Of a stretch of DNA of 64,000 nucleotides, positions 49,361 through 59,454 are shown in pieces (position 1 is the stretch's first letter; the number at the start of each line of letters is the position of its first letter). A model generated the notes under the pieces. It was not told where the DNA came from. It did no database searches and saw only the letters and a list, made by a program, of their open reading frames with translations. Origin of the DNA: Chitinophagaceae bacterium (lineage in GTDB: Bacteria; Bacteroidota; Bacteroidia; Chitinophagales; Chitinophagaceae); the NCBI GenBank assembly GCA_009996675.1, contig JAACZQ010000009.1:1-64000 (forward strand), read 5' to 3'. The position numbers and the translations under genes are program-made.

Positions 49361-49544
49361 GGGCGTAGATTTTTACTACGATGAACATGGTTATGTTGTG
49401 TTCACAGAACAGTATCACCTGAATAAAGGTTACTGCTGTGGGCATGGTTGCCGGCATTGCCCCTATGATTACGAATCGGTTCCCGAACCCCGTCGCAGTC
49501 AGTTACTCGATCAGAAGCGTAGCACTTCCACCCCAAAAGCGTAA
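49326..49544 (+). CDS. Small cysteine-rich DUF5522-like protein
   Basis: GVDFYYDEHGYVVFTEQYHLNKGYCCGHGCRHCPYDYE; overlaps the trmB 3' end. Confidence 0.75.
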   Translation: MSKQLNNLPLNEGVDFYYDEHGYVVFTEQYHLNKGYCCGHGCRHCPYDYESVPEPRRSQLLDQKRSTSTPKA

Positions 49545-49567
49545 ATTGGTTGAATAAATAATAGACT

Positions 49568-49966
49568 TTGCCCAAAAAGCCATCGCGAAAAACCGGAACC
49601 GAAAAGCCACGTACCGTATTACCCACCGGAGCCAGGGATCACTCCTTTTTTGAACAGGTATATGAAGTAGTGCGACTCATTCCCAAAGGACGTGTAACAT
49701 CTTATGGCGCTATTGCGGCCTACCTGGGTTCCCGCATGAGTGCCCGCATGGTAGGCTGGGCTATGAATGGCGCATCACATATCAAACCCAAAGTACCCGC
49801 ACACCGCGTTGTAAACCGCAATGGCATGCTCAGCGGCAAAGCCCATTTTGCTACGCCTACCTTAATGGAAGAATTACTGGCCAAGGAAAAAGTTAAAGTC
49901 AAGGACGATACAATCGTCGACTTTGACAAGAAGTTCTGGGATCCAGCAGTAGAGTTAGTGCTGTGA
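49568..49966 (+). CDS. MGMT-family alkyltransferase-like (ATL-type) protein
   Basis: PKGRVTSYGAIAAYLG, RMVGWAMNGA, KVPAHRVVNRNGMLSG; Cys of the PCHR motif replaced (PAHR); TTG start. Confidence 0.85.
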   Translation: MPKKPSRKTGTEKPRTVLPTGARDHSFFEQVYEVVRLIPKGRVTSYGAIAAYLGSRMSARMVGWAMNGASHIKPKVPAHRVVNRNGMLSGKAHFATPTLMEELLAKEKVKVKDDTIVDFDKKFWDPAVELVL

Positions 49967-50033
49967 GTTATAAGCTGTGAGCTATGAGTTAAATAGTTGT
50001 TTTGCTCACAGCTCATTGCCCGAAGCCCATAGC

Positions 50034-50618
50034 TTAGGAATAATAAGGACTAATCATCCAATACACCACTGGCCCGGTAATGGCAACATACAACCACAGC
50101 GGCCAGGTAATTTTAGCCAGTTTTTTATGTTGGGGATATTCACCGGTGAGGGCACGGTAGGCTGTAAAGAGAATAAAAGGCAGAATGATGGCAGCCAGGA
50201 AAATATGGGTACTCAGGATGATGAAATAAACGGTCCGTACACTGCCCACAGCAGCTTTCTCCATATCAGATACAATACCATCGTGATCGGTATCACCAAA
50301 GCGTGCTTCTCCGGCCAGTAAATGGTGGGCAATATAAGAAAGCAGGAAAATCACCGATAAAATGAGGGCTGTAAACATCAGGCGCTTATGCAGCAGGTAT
50401 TGCTTTTGTTTAACAACGATCAGTGCCGCCACCAGTAGAACAGCAATAGTGGCATTGATGAATGCATTGGCTTTGGCAAAAATATGCACATCGAAATTCA
50501 ATCCCAGGTCAAGTTTCACCCGCCCCAGAATCACCACTGCGGTAAATACCACTACAGAAAATATACCAATCAGCCACTTGGCTTCTTTGTCGTTCTTGGC
50601 AATAGAGGGTTGTAACAT
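50034..50618 (-). CDS. DUF420-family membrane protein
   Basis: Polytopic with conserved His (HIFAKANAFINATIAVLLVAALI, HKRLMFTALILSVIFLLSYIAHH). Confidence 0.8.
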   Translation of the reverse strand: MLQPSIAKNDKEAKWLIGIFSVVVFTAVVILGRVKLDLGLNFDVHIFAKANAFINATIAVLLVAALIVVKQKQYLLHKRLMFTALILSVIFLLSYIAHHLLAGEARFGDTDHDGIVSDMEKAAVGSVRTVYFIILSTHIFLAAIILPFILFTAYRALTGEYPQHKKLAKITWPLWLYVAITGPVVYWMISPYYS

Positions 50619-50665
50619 ATCGGTTCTTAGGGTTGGGTTTCAGATTAATAATGCAGTTGTATCAA

Positions 50666-51478
50666 TCAGCCATTGGTTTTTTTACGTTGACGCAGGTAGA
50701 GTACAAAAAAGATTACCAGCATAACAATGATCAGCCAGAGCCAGGTGAGATCAATGATCTCCATGAATACAGTGCTCTTCTTTTTGGTATCCTTCTCCAG
50801 CATCAGCAGGCCAATATCGCGGGCCAGTTTGGTGAGTGAAGCAGAATCCAGTCCATTATAGTATCCCCGAACATACCGGTCCTTATCGAGTAATACAAAA
50901 CGGGAAGTATGTACGAAATCCGGACTGATGGGTTCATCACTGAATTTATCTACCCGCAGTTCTTCAAAAGCAAACCGGTAAATAGAATCCTTATTACCCG
51001 TGAGCATCCACCAGTTATCATGATTTACGCCAAAACGATCGGCATAGTTTTTCAATACAGTAACCGAATCGTATTCGGGATCAACCGTGAATGATACAAA
51101 CTGAACAATGGAAGTATCAATTTTGTTGCGGACTTCACCGCCCTTGATAAAAGACTGTTGCAGTTTAACCATATTACGCGTCATCTGCGGGCAGATGCTG
51201 CGGCAGCTGGTGAAGAAGAAATCCACCACCATAATTTTACCCGGCTTACCATATAAATGCACGGTATCTCCGAGTTGATTCTGCAGGGTAATATCCGCCG
51301 TTTTATGCCAGATACTGTCGGTGATCATCTTGCCATTCTCCACACGGCTCACCACGGTATCCAACAGGTATTTGCGCGGCATATCCACGGCATTTTCACT
51401 GCTGTATTTCAGTGCCAGGTAACAGATCACCGGTACCAGTACTGCCAGCATCAACCCGAGTATCGCTTTTTTATTCAT
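50666..51478 (-). CDS. SCO1/SenC/PrrC copper chaperone
   Basis: MVVDFFFTSCRSICPQMTRNM (CxxxC), FVSFTVDPEYDSVTVLKNYADRFG, conserved His FVHTSRFVLLDK. Confidence 0.93.
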   Translation of the reverse strand: MNKKAILGLMLAVLVPVICYLALKYSSENAVDMPRKYLLDTVVSRVENGKMITDSIWHKTADITLQNQLGDTVHLYGKPGKIMVVDFFFTSCRSICPQMTRNMVKLQQSFIKGGEVRNKIDTSIVQFVSFTVDPEYDSVTVLKNYADRFGVNHDNWWMLTGNKDSIYRFAFEELRVDKFSDEPISPDFVHTSRFVLLDKDRYVRGYYNGLDSASLTKLARDIGLLMLEKDTKKKSTVFMEIIDLTWLWLIIVMLVIFFVLYLRQRKKTNG

Positions 51479-51487
51479 GGTCTCAGT

Positions 51488-51517
51488 ATAAAAAAACCAT
51501 CGCCATGAGCGATGGTT
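51488..51517 (-). terminator. Intra-operon hairpin
   Basis: AACCATCGC-CATGA-GCGATGGTT followed on the minus strand by TTTTT. Confidence 0.6.
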
Positions 51518-51550
51518 AGTAAATAAAATTATCGGTATCAGTAACTGATA

Positions 51551-52003
51551 TTAGTGTTTGCTTTCCACCGCTCCTTTATTCTCCGCTGGTTTCTCTCCGG
51601 CACCATGGGTAGCTGCACCATGTTCTTTCTTCTCTACTTTGATGGTGCTCTGCTCACGGTAATGCGGATCGTAAGTATTACGCAGGTTGCGGAATGAATT
51701 ACCATCATACAGGAAGGCAATGATAAACCATACAAACAATGCCAGGGGCACTACGATGGTCATGATCATGTTGCGGATCTCATGTTTCAGGTGCATGAAA
51801 TAACCTACAATATAGAAAGCCTTGGCTAACATGAGAATAACGATGGCTCCTTTAATGGCATTACGCAGGCCATCATGTTCCATGCCAATCATCCAGAAGC
51901 CCAAAGCCAGTTCAACAATTGTTAATACGGTCAGTATGATCGTAACCTTCTTGATCTCGCTGGTACCGTTGCCGTGTGTTTCGTGTGTGGTAGAATGTGA
52001 CAT
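51551..52003 (-). CDS. Cytochrome c oxidase subunit IV-type protein
   Basis: Three TMs, KAFYIVGYFMHLKHEIRNM, typical of COX4_pro/CyoD-like subunits; context. Confidence 0.85.
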   Translation of the reverse strand: MSHSTTHETHGNGTSEIKKVTIILTVLTIVELALGFWMIGMEHDGLRNAIKGAIVILMLAKAFYIVGYFMHLKHEIRNMIMTIVVPLALFVWFIIAFLYDGNSFRNLRNTYDPHYREQSTIKVEKKEHGAATHGAGEKPAENKGAVESKH

Positions 52004-52043
52004 ACAATATCTTGATTAACGTAAACGAATGGTAATGGTTAAA

Positions 52044-52724
52044 TTAAAGCAGGTAGAAACAGGTGAATACGAATACCCATACCAGGTCTACAAAGTGCCA
52101 GTATAAGCCGGCTTTTTCAATCATCAGGTAATGGCCACGCTGTTCAAACTTATCCATCAGGGTCATGATCAGCATAACAATATTGATCACCACACCGGAG
52201 AATACGTGGAAACCGTGGAAACCGGTGATGGTAAAGAAATAGTTGGTGAAATTGGTTGAAGAAGCGGTACCATCAGCATTCAGGAAAGGATTACTACCCC
52301 ACCAGGCACCTTCGTGGAACAGGTGAGTCCATTCCCAGGCCTGACAACCCAGGAAAGCCAGACCACCAATGATGGTCCATATCAGGTTACGCACTACGCC
52401 TTTTTTATCCATCTTATGACCGGCATGTACCGCCAGTACCATGGTAACGGAACTGATGATCAGGATGAACGTCATGATACTCACAAACACCAGTGGTGCA
52501 TGAACGCCTTCCGGTGCAAAAGGAAAACTTCTGAACACTTCGTTGGGGTCAGGCCATCCATTGGTAGAGAAGCGGATGGTACCATAAGAGATCAGGAAAG
52601 CACCAAATGTAAAAGCATCACTCATGAGGAAATACCACATCATAAGTTTGCCATATTCTACATTGAAGGGACTCTTTCCGCCGCCCCACAGTTTGCCGGT
52701 TGTTGCAGTTGTTGTAGTTGACAT
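52044..52724 (-). CDS. Cytochrome c oxidase subunit III
   Basis: KLMMWYFLMSDAFTFGAFL, FTITGFHGFHVFSGVVINI, GLYWHFVDLVWVFVFTCFYLL. Confidence 0.93.
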   Translation of the reverse strand: MSTTTTATTGKLWGGGKSPFNVEYGKLMMWYFLMSDAFTFGAFLISYGTIRFSTNGWPDPNEVFRSFPFAPEGVHAPLVFVSIMTFILIISSVTMVLAVHAGHKMDKKGVVRNLIWTIIGGLAFLGCQAWEWTHLFHEGAWWGSNPFLNADGTASSTNFTNYFFTITGFHGFHVFSGVVINIVMLIMTLMDKFEQRGHYLMIEKAGLYWHFVDLVWVFVFTCFYLL

Positions 52725-52802
52725 GATCGTTCTGAAAATTTCGTTTACAAAAATATTGGCTGTTGTTCAAAAAAGGTGCATAAAACCCATTTTTTTCTTG
52801 AA

Positions 52803-53378
52803 CTAGCCGATCCAATTATAGAATACAAACAGGTATATCCATAAAATATCTACAAAGTGCCAGTAAGTCGCTGCCATTTCAACAGGTACACTGGAATACG
52901 ACTTCACCCGCTTATTGAATGCACGGGCAAAAATGACCAGTAAAGCTATTACACCACCCAGCACATGCAGCATGTGCAAACCGGTGATCACCAGCAGGAA
53001 GGAGGCAGCTGAATTGCTTTTAGCGCCTACCAGGGCAATATTCCGGGCTTCCAGGTCGCGGAACCCCAGGTATTGCAGCAGGATAAACAATACACCCAGG
53101 ATCGCCGTAATGGTAATCAGGTTGCGGTAACGCCCCATTTCCCGGGCTTTGAAGGATTTCACAGCCAGGTGTATGGTTATACTGCTGATGATAATCACAG
53201 CAGTGGAATACCAGAATAATACAGGCAGATCAAATTCCAGCCAGCTACTCTGGTTCTTCTTCACAATGTACGCACTCGTTAAGCCTGCAAACGCCATCAC
53301 AATACTCCCCATTGCCACCCAAAGGGTGAACTTATGCGGATGGATGCGTTTGGGTTGGTCTGCGGAACTTGTCATCAT
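52803..53378 (-). CDS. Second cytochrome c oxidase subunit III-type protein
   Basis: FLLVITGLHMLHVLGGVIAL, MAATYWHFVDILWIYLFVF. Confidence 0.92.
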   Translation of the reverse strand: MMTSSADQPKRIHPHKFTLWVAMGSIVMAFAGLTSAYIVKKNQSSWLEFDLPVLFWYSTAVIIISSITIHLAVKSFKAREMGRYRNLITITAILGVLFILLQYLGFRDLEARNIALVGAKSNSAASFLLVITGLHMLHVLGGVIALLVIFARAFNKRVKSYSSVPVEMAATYWHFVDILWIYLFVFYNWIG

Positions 53379-53452
53379 TTTTTACTATTTAAGTTTCCCA
53401 ACGGGAAGGGAAAGGTGAAACGGCTAATTTAACTTTTCACTGCTCTCATTCC

Positions 53453-54352
53453 CTACGCCCCCTTATCTGCCAGCAAAGCCAGCAAAACAATGGGTAAATA
53501 AATATAACTGCTGAACATCACGCGGCGGGCGGCTTGTACATCCATGTCTTTGTACAGACGCAGGCTCTGTACAACCATGAACAGATTACAAGCCAGCACA
53601 ATCCACATACTCACTTCGCCGGTGAGTCCGAAATAATACGGCAATATGCCCACAGGTATCATCAGTACAGAATACATAACGGCCTGCATGGCGGTAAAAC
53701 GCGTGGGTCCCTTATCGGAGGGCAGTAACTTGAATCCGGCTTTGCTGTAATCGCTGTGCGCTACCCAGGCAATAGCCCAGAAATGGGGAAATTGCCAGAG
53801 AAACTGTATGCCGAATAAGATCCATCCGCCCGCACTGAAATCATCATTACCCGCAACCCAGCCAATCAAACAGGGTAATGCCCCGGGAAAAGCCCCCACC
53901 AATACCGCTACAGAATTGATTTTCTTCAGCGGTGTGTAGATATAGGCATATAAAAACAAACTAAAAGCCGAAAGCAATGCGGAAGACAGGTTGAAAAAAT
54001 ACCACATCATCGCTACGCCAATCAAACCCGCAATCAGTGCAAACATATAGGCTTCCTGTTGCTTCATCCGTCCATTCGCTACCGGCCTTTTACCGGTACG
54101 CTTCATCATGGCATCCGTATCTTTTTCCACGGCCTGGTTAATGGCATTGGCACTGCCGGTGACCAGCATGCCCGCAATAAACAGGGCCACAATCATACCC
54201 ATGTCATACGCCACCACCTTGGGTGCCAGCAAATAACACACCACACAGGAAAACACCACGGTAAAGCTCAAAGTGAACTTCACCAACTGGAAGTAATCCC
54301 GCAGTTTCGCCGCAAGCGAATAGGAAGTTGATGCTGGTGTGTCTGCTGCCAT
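53453..54352 (-). CDS. ctaB: Protoheme IX farnesyltransferase (heme o synthase)
   Basis: NAINQAVEKDTDAMMKRTGKRPVANGRM, NSVAVLVGAFPGALPCLIGW, FLWQFPHFWAIAW. Confidence 0.95.
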   Translation of the reverse strand: MAADTPASTSYSLAAKLRDYFQLVKFTLSFTVVFSCVVCYLLAPKVVAYDMGMIVALFIAGMLVTGSANAINQAVEKDTDAMMKRTGKRPVANGRMKQQEAYMFALIAGLIGVAMMWYFFNLSSALLSAFSLFLYAYIYTPLKKINSVAVLVGAFPGALPCLIGWVAGNDDFSAGGWILFGIQFLWQFPHFWAIAWVAHSDYSKAGFKLLPSDKGPTRFTAMQAVMYSVLMIPVGILPYYFGLTGEVSMWIVLACNLFMVVQSLRLYKDMDVQAARRVMFSSYIYLPIVLLALLADKGA

Positions 54353-54403
54353 ATAAAGTACCGGTAAACGCTATGCGCTGTACACGGATATTTTACGCGA
54401 TTA

Positions 54404-54432
54404 AAAACAATGCTCCCGTTTTCGGGAGCATT
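54404..54432 (-). terminator. Terminator downstream of ctaD
   Basis: AATGCTCCCG-TTTT-CGGGAGCATT followed on the minus strand by GTTTTTAA. Confidence 0.75.
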
Positions 54433-54474
54433 GAGCTATGTAATCAGTTCCTGTTTAAGAGAACTGTATATTGA

Positions 54475-56292
54475 TTAGTGATGGCTCTCATCAGCTCCCA
54501 CAGGTGTAGTTTGCGGAATGAAATCCTTGCCGTCCTTACCATAATCATAAGCCCAGCGGTGTACTTCCGGAATCTCACCTTCCCAGTTACCGTGACCAGG
54601 ATGGATGGGGGCAGTCCACTCCAGTGTGGTGGCATCCCAGGGATTCTGCTTGGTAACTTTTCTACCCTTGAAAATAGAATAGAAGAAGTTGAACAGGAAC
54701 AGAAGTTGTACTGCAAACACAATCATGGCTACGGTACTGATAAACCTGTTCAGCTCAGCAAATTGCTTGAAGCTTTCCCAGATGCTGTAATCGTAGTAAC
54801 GACGGGGCATACCGGCCAGACCCTGGTAGTGCATGGGCCAGAAAATCAGGTAAGCACCGGCAATGGTTACCCAGAAGTGAATATAACCCATGGTATTATT
54901 CAGGTAACGGGCATACATTTTAGGGAACCAGTGGTAGATACCGGCAAACATACCGAACATAGATGCCACACCCATTACAATATGGAAGTGCGCAATTACG
55001 AAATAGGTATCGTGCAGGTGAATATCCAGCGCAGAGTTACCCAGCCAGATACCGGTCAGACCACCGGAGATAAACAGGCTCACAAAACCAATCGCAAACA
55101 TCATAGCCGGTGTGAAGCGGATATTACCTCTCCACAAAGTGGTGAGCCAGTTGAATACTTTGATGGCAGAGGGTACGGCAATCAACAGGGTCAGCAACAC
55201 GAAGATGGAGCCCAGGAAGGGGTTCAATCCGGTTACGAACATGTGGTGTGCCCATACCAGGAAGGCCAGTACCGTGATCGCAAAAATAGATCCGATCATG
55301 GCGATATAACCAAAGATGGGTTTGCGGGAATTGATCGACAATATCTCGGAAACCATACCCATCGCCGGTAACAGGATGATGTATACTTCAGGGTGACCCA
55401 GGAACCAGAACAAGTGCTGGTACAGGATGGCGCTACCACCCTCATTGGGTAATGCACCTACACCATTGATGAAAATATCAGAAAGGTAGAAGCTGGTGCC
55501 AAAATTGCGATCAAAGATCAGCAGGATGAAACCAGAGAACAGTACAGGGAATGACAATACACCCAGTACAGCCGTAAAGAACAGGGCCCAGATGGTCAGG
55601 GGCAAACGGGTCATACTCATACCCTTGGTACGCATGTTCAGTACAGTAGCAATATAGTTCAGACCACCCAGCAGTGAAGACACTACGAAGAGGGCCATGG
55701 AAATCAACCAGAGATCCATACCTGTTTTCGAACCGGGAGAAGCATCACCCAGGGCACTCAGGGGAGGATAAGCCGTCCAGCCACCGCTGAAGGGACCGGT
55801 TTCCACAAACATGGAAGACAGCATAACAATACTGGCAGCAAAGAAGAACCAATAGCTCAGCATATTCATGAACGGAGAAGCCATATCACGGGCACCAATC
55901 TGCAGGGGAATGAGGAAGTTGGCAAAAGTTCCGCTCAAACCGGCTGTCAGTACAAAGAATACCAGTACAGTACCGTGCGTGGTTACCAGCGCATAATAAG
56001 CTTCAGGGGTAATACGGCCACCTTTGGCCCATTTACCCAGGATATCTTCCAGCCAGGGGAAAGTAGCATCCGGATAACCCAGCTGCAAACGGAAGAGTAC
56101 ACTCATCAAACCACCCAGTACAGCCCAAACCATACCCGTGATCAGGAATTGCTTGGCAATCATTTTGTGATCCTGACTGAAAACATACTTGCTGATGAAT
56201 GTTTCGTGATGATGATGCTCATGATGATGATCACCATGCACCTCGTGCGCGGCTACCGCTCCATGGGCATGCACTACTGCTTCGTTACTCAT
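54475..56292 (-). CDS. ctaD: Cytochrome c oxidase subunit I
   Basis: WFLGHPEVYIILLPAMG, LDIHLHDTYFVIAHFHIVMG; His-rich N-terminus. Confidence 0.96.
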   Translation of the reverse strand: MSNEAVVHAHGAVAAHEVHGDHHHEHHHHETFISKYVFSQDHKMIAKQFLITGMVWAVLGGLMSVLFRLQLGYPDATFPWLEDILGKWAKGGRITPEAYYALVTTHGTVLVFFVLTAGLSGTFANFLIPLQIGARDMASPFMNMLSYWFFFAASIVMLSSMFVETGPFSGGWTAYPPLSALGDASPGSKTGMDLWLISMALFVVSSLLGGLNYIATVLNMRTKGMSMTRLPLTIWALFFTAVLGVLSFPVLFSGFILLIFDRNFGTSFYLSDIFINGVGALPNEGGSAILYQHLFWFLGHPEVYIILLPAMGMVSEILSINSRKPIFGYIAMIGSIFAITVLAFLVWAHHMFVTGLNPFLGSIFVLLTLLIAVPSAIKVFNWLTTLWRGNIRFTPAMMFAIGFVSLFISGGLTGIWLGNSALDIHLHDTYFVIAHFHIVMGVASMFGMFAGIYHWFPKMYARYLNNTMGYIHFWVTIAGAYLIFWPMHYQGLAGMPRRYYDYSIWESFKQFAELNRFISTVAMIVFAVQLLFLFNFFYSIFKGRKVTKQNPWDATTLEWTAPIHPGHGNWEGEIPEVHRWAYDYGKDGKDFIPQTTPVGADESHH

Positions 56293-56358
56293 ACGCTGAT
56301 TTTAAAAGTTCTCTCAGTTTTATATAACAACCCGACGGGCGGGACTGTTGATCAATGT

Positions 56359-57435
56359 TTATAATTTAACAACCGTTTTTTTGTCAGCCACGGCTGGTTT
56401 TACCTGGGCTGTTTTGGTGGTGCTGTCTGCCGCCGGTTTATTGGCCGGATCCTTATCGGGGAATTGGGTCAGATAATACGCTTTCTGCTTAATCATCCAG
56501 GCATCAAATTCATCCTGATCAACCACTTCAATCACCCCTTTCATGGAATAGTGACCATTACCACACATCTGATCACAGCTGATCTCATACTGGAAATTGG
56601 GGTTACCGGTCATTTCCTTCATTTCCTTGGTAGTATACTTAGGCGTAAACCAAAGTGTAGTAGGAATACCCGGTACCGCATCCATTTTCATGCGGAAATG
56701 AGACAGACCCACATCGTGGATCACATCGCGTGAACCAATCACCAGTTTAACCGGTTTGCCTTTTACGAGGTACATGGTTTGTTCCATTACCACATCATCA
56801 TGCCCCAGTTCATCTTCCCAGATCATACCCAGGCTATTGGTGGCATTATCAATGTTTTTGTAATATTTTTTACCGAAAGCACCATCCTTACCGGGGTAGC
56901 GGTAAATCCAGCCGAATTGTTTACCGGTTACTTCCACCACCATCGCATTCTGGGGAGGCTCGCCGGTGAACAGGAACCAGTTACGCAGACCAATTACCAC
57001 CAGTACCGTCAGGGCAATAGCAGGGATAACAGTCCAGATCACTTCCAGTTTATTGTTGTGGGGGAAATAAAACACTTTGCGGTTTTCATTCTCCTGGTAT
57101 TTGTAAGCAAACCAGAACAGCAGAATCTGGGTAATGATGAACACAATACCGGTAACAGCCAGGGTCACCCACAGCATGGAATCCACACGGGCACCCTCCA
57201 CACTGGCTGCATCATGCGGCAGCAGGGTCTTACCATAGTACAGTTTGTTACAGTACCAAACACCGATCAGTCCCAATACCAGGAAACCAATCATCAGAAA
57301 GCCGTTGATCTTGTTGTTCTGCTTACGGCTCACTTCTTCGCCCTTCAGTACAGCCACATATTCGCTGGCTTTTGCAATCTGGAAGATCACAACAAAGATC
57401 AGAACGATTACCGCTATTGTTAAAAACATTGTCAT
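56359..57435 (-). CDS. ctaC: Cytochrome c oxidase subunit II
   Basis: Two TMs; CuA ligands CDQMCGNGHYSM and DVIHDVGLSHFRMKMD. Confidence 0.93.
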   Translation of the reverse strand: MTMFLTIAVIVLIFVVIFQIAKASEYVAVLKGEEVSRKQNNKINGFLMIGFLVLGLIGVWYCNKLYYGKTLLPHDAASVEGARVDSMLWVTLAVTGIVFIITQILLFWFAYKYQENENRKVFYFPHNNKLEVIWTVIPAIALTVLVVIGLRNWFLFTGEPPQNAMVVEVTGKQFGWIYRYPGKDGAFGKKYYKNIDNATNSLGMIWEDELGHDDVVMEQTMYLVKGKPVKLVIGSRDVIHDVGLSHFRMKMDAVPGIPTTLWFTPKYTTKEMKEMTGNPNFQYEISCDQMCGNGHYSMKGVIEVVDQDEFDAWMIKQKAYYLTQFPDKDPANKPAADSTTKTAQVKPAVADKKTVVKL

Positions 57436-57518
57436 AATGCTATCAGTATTTAATCAATTTGATCCGCCTTGGGTGGACAAATTTCCAAATTTTCAAATGC
57501 TCAATTTTTCAAATGCTA

Positions 57519-58748
57519 CTACACCTGGTGAATCACACTCTCTTTCAGGAAAGGATGATGTTTTGAGATCAGCGGCTTACTGGCCAGTGCACGTCCCACA
57601 AAGAAAATCATCAGACCGGCAAACAAACTCAGCAAACCAAAATCCAGCCAGCCCAGGGTTACATGTTCCTTCGACAGGCTACCCATGACCATCTGGTAAA
57701 AATCAATCCAGTGACCAAAAATGATCAGTACGGCCATGAATGTTACCAGTGTATAATTTCGTTTGGTAGAACGCTTCATCAATATCAATAAAGGACACAC
57801 AAAATTGATGATCAGGTTCAGGAAGAATATGCCTTTATACGGCCCCTGAACACGGTGCTTGAAATACACGGTTTCTTCCGGAATATTCGCATACCAGATC
57901 AGCATATACTGCGAGAACCACAGGTAGGTCCAGAAAATAGAGAACGCAAACATAAACTTACCCAGATCATGCAGGTGCTCCTGTGTAGTAAGCTCCAGGT
58001 ATCCTTTGTTCTTCAGGTAAATAACCCAAAGGGCAATGAGCGACATACCGGATACAAAAGAAGAAGCAAATGTATACCAGCTGTACATGGTAGAATACCA
58101 GTGTGCATCAATACTCATCATCCACAACCAGGGAATGGTAGAACCTACGGTGAGGGCAAACCATACGATGAAAAGAGCAGCACGGATGGTATTTCTCCAG
58201 ATATAGGAAGCACCTTTTTCATTGTCCATCGGTGCTTCATCTGCTTCCTTACTGATCTGGCGCATTCTCCAGCCCAGCAGACTCCACAAACCAATGGCCA
58301 GGGTAGTCCAGATGATGAAAAAAGTAGGATTCAGGAAACCGGCTTTACCCTTCAGAATGGGGTCATTAGCCACGGCTTCACTGTCCAGCCAATGGTAAAT
58401 ATGGTGTTTATGTCCAACAACAACATAAATCAATACAGCAAAAGTAATGGCACCAAAAATGGGAACCATGGTAGAAATGGCTTCGGGAATACGGCGGAAC
58501 GATTGCTGCCAGCCACCCATAGCCAATGTGGTAACACAGATAAAGAACATGCTGGCATTACATACCAGGGTCCAGAATATGGTATTGTACATCAATTTAC
58601 CCCAGAATTGTACCTGCTCATGCTCATCGGAACTGAACCCCTTGGTAACCAGGCCGGCGATCAGGGCAACCAGACCGATTCCGATCAGGGCCAGCGACCA
58701 TGTTTTCATTTTTCCAGGTACTTCAAATTGTGTTTTGATAGATGCCAT
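57519..58748 (-). CDS. actF: Alternative complex III subunit ActF (quinol:cytochrome c oxidoreductase membrane subunit)
   Basis: 10-TM protein (MFFICVTTLAMGGWQQSFRRIPEAISTMVPIFGAITF, FWTYLWFSQYMLIWYANIPEET); operon position. Confidence 0.88.
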   Translation of the reverse strand: MASIKTQFEVPGKMKTWSLALIGIGLVALIAGLVTKGFSSDEHEQVQFWGKLMYNTIFWTLVCNASMFFICVTTLAMGGWQQSFRRIPEAISTMVPIFGAITFAVLIYVVVGHKHHIYHWLDSEAVANDPILKGKAGFLNPTFFIIWTTLAIGLWSLLGWRMRQISKEADEAPMDNEKGASYIWRNTIRAALFIVWFALTVGSTIPWLWMMSIDAHWYSTMYSWYTFASSFVSGMSLIALWVIYLKNKGYLELTTQEHLHDLGKFMFAFSIFWTYLWFSQYMLIWYANIPEETVYFKHRVQGPYKGIFFLNLIINFVCPLLILMKRSTKRNYTLVTFMAVLIIFGHWIDFYQMVMGSLSKEHVTLGWLDFGLLSLFAGLMIFFVGRALASKPLISKHHPFLKESVIHQV

Positions 58749-58812
58749 CTTGAATCTTTTATATCAGTGTTTGTTTCCTCAGTACCGCCGGGGCGGATAC
58801 AATACTTTCAGT

Positions 58813-59436
58813 TTATTTGGCTGCAGGAGCAGGCGCTGCGGCACCGGCTTTTGCTTCTTTTTGTTTGTCCTTGATAAAACGGATCACCATCCAGCGCTGC
58901 TTACGGCTCAGTTGTGATGCATAAGAGCCCATCAGATTCTTACCATAAGTAACAGAATAGAACATCTGACCATCCGGCATCACCGATACAATCGGATCAG
59001 CAATCAGGTTCTTGGGAGCAGATGGATATGGACCATCCCCATTCTTCCACAGGGGACCATTGCCATCCAGTTTCTTACCATGACAAATACCGCAATTGAT
59101 CTGGTACAAACGCTCAGCTTCCACCAGGTCGGCAGCGCTCAAAGAATCGTAAGGATTCTTTACGGCACGGGATGCATAGTAATTGGTGGTATCACCAGGC
59201 TGATCCTTGGCAATATGGAAAGGCATTTCCTCGCCACGGGCAATCGTACCCGCAACAGGCATAGCGGTATAGTTAATGCCTTTCTCCGTCAGGTTACTGT
59301 GATCGGCATAAGTTTCATACGCGCGGCTATAAGCCATATCCGGCATATAAATCGTACCAGGTTTGCGTTTTACATCACTGCAGCTCACGATGGTGGCTAC
59401 AGCAGCAAATAAGGCTATGACAGATAATTTCTTCAT
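58813..59436 (-). CDS. actE: Alternative complex III mono-heme cytochrome c subunit ActE
   Basis: Lipobox (TIVSC), CxxCH heme site INCGICHGKKLDG. Confidence 0.9.
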   Translation of the reverse strand: MKKLSVIALFAAVATIVSCSDVKRKPGTIYMPDMAYSRAYETYADHSNLTEKGINYTAMPVAGTIARGEEMPFHIAKDQPGDTTNYYASRAVKNPYDSLSAADLVEAERLYQINCGICHGKKLDGNGPLWKNGDGPYPSAPKNLIADPIVSVMPDGQMFYSVTYGKNLMGSYASQLSRKQRWMVIRFIKDKQKEAKAGAAAPAPAAK

Positions 59437-59454
59437 CGTTCTTCGGTTCAAAAG

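Noticed and set aside
54478-55371. 297-aa plus-strand ORF (MMALISSHRCSLRNEIL...)
   Set aside because: Fully antisense to ctaD, which has intact catalytic motifs; low-complexity His/Gln/Thr composition typical of shadow ORFs.
57855-58874. 339-aa plus-strand ORF opposite actF/actE
   Set aside because: Antisense to well-supported actF; composition and lack of domains indicate a shadow ORF.
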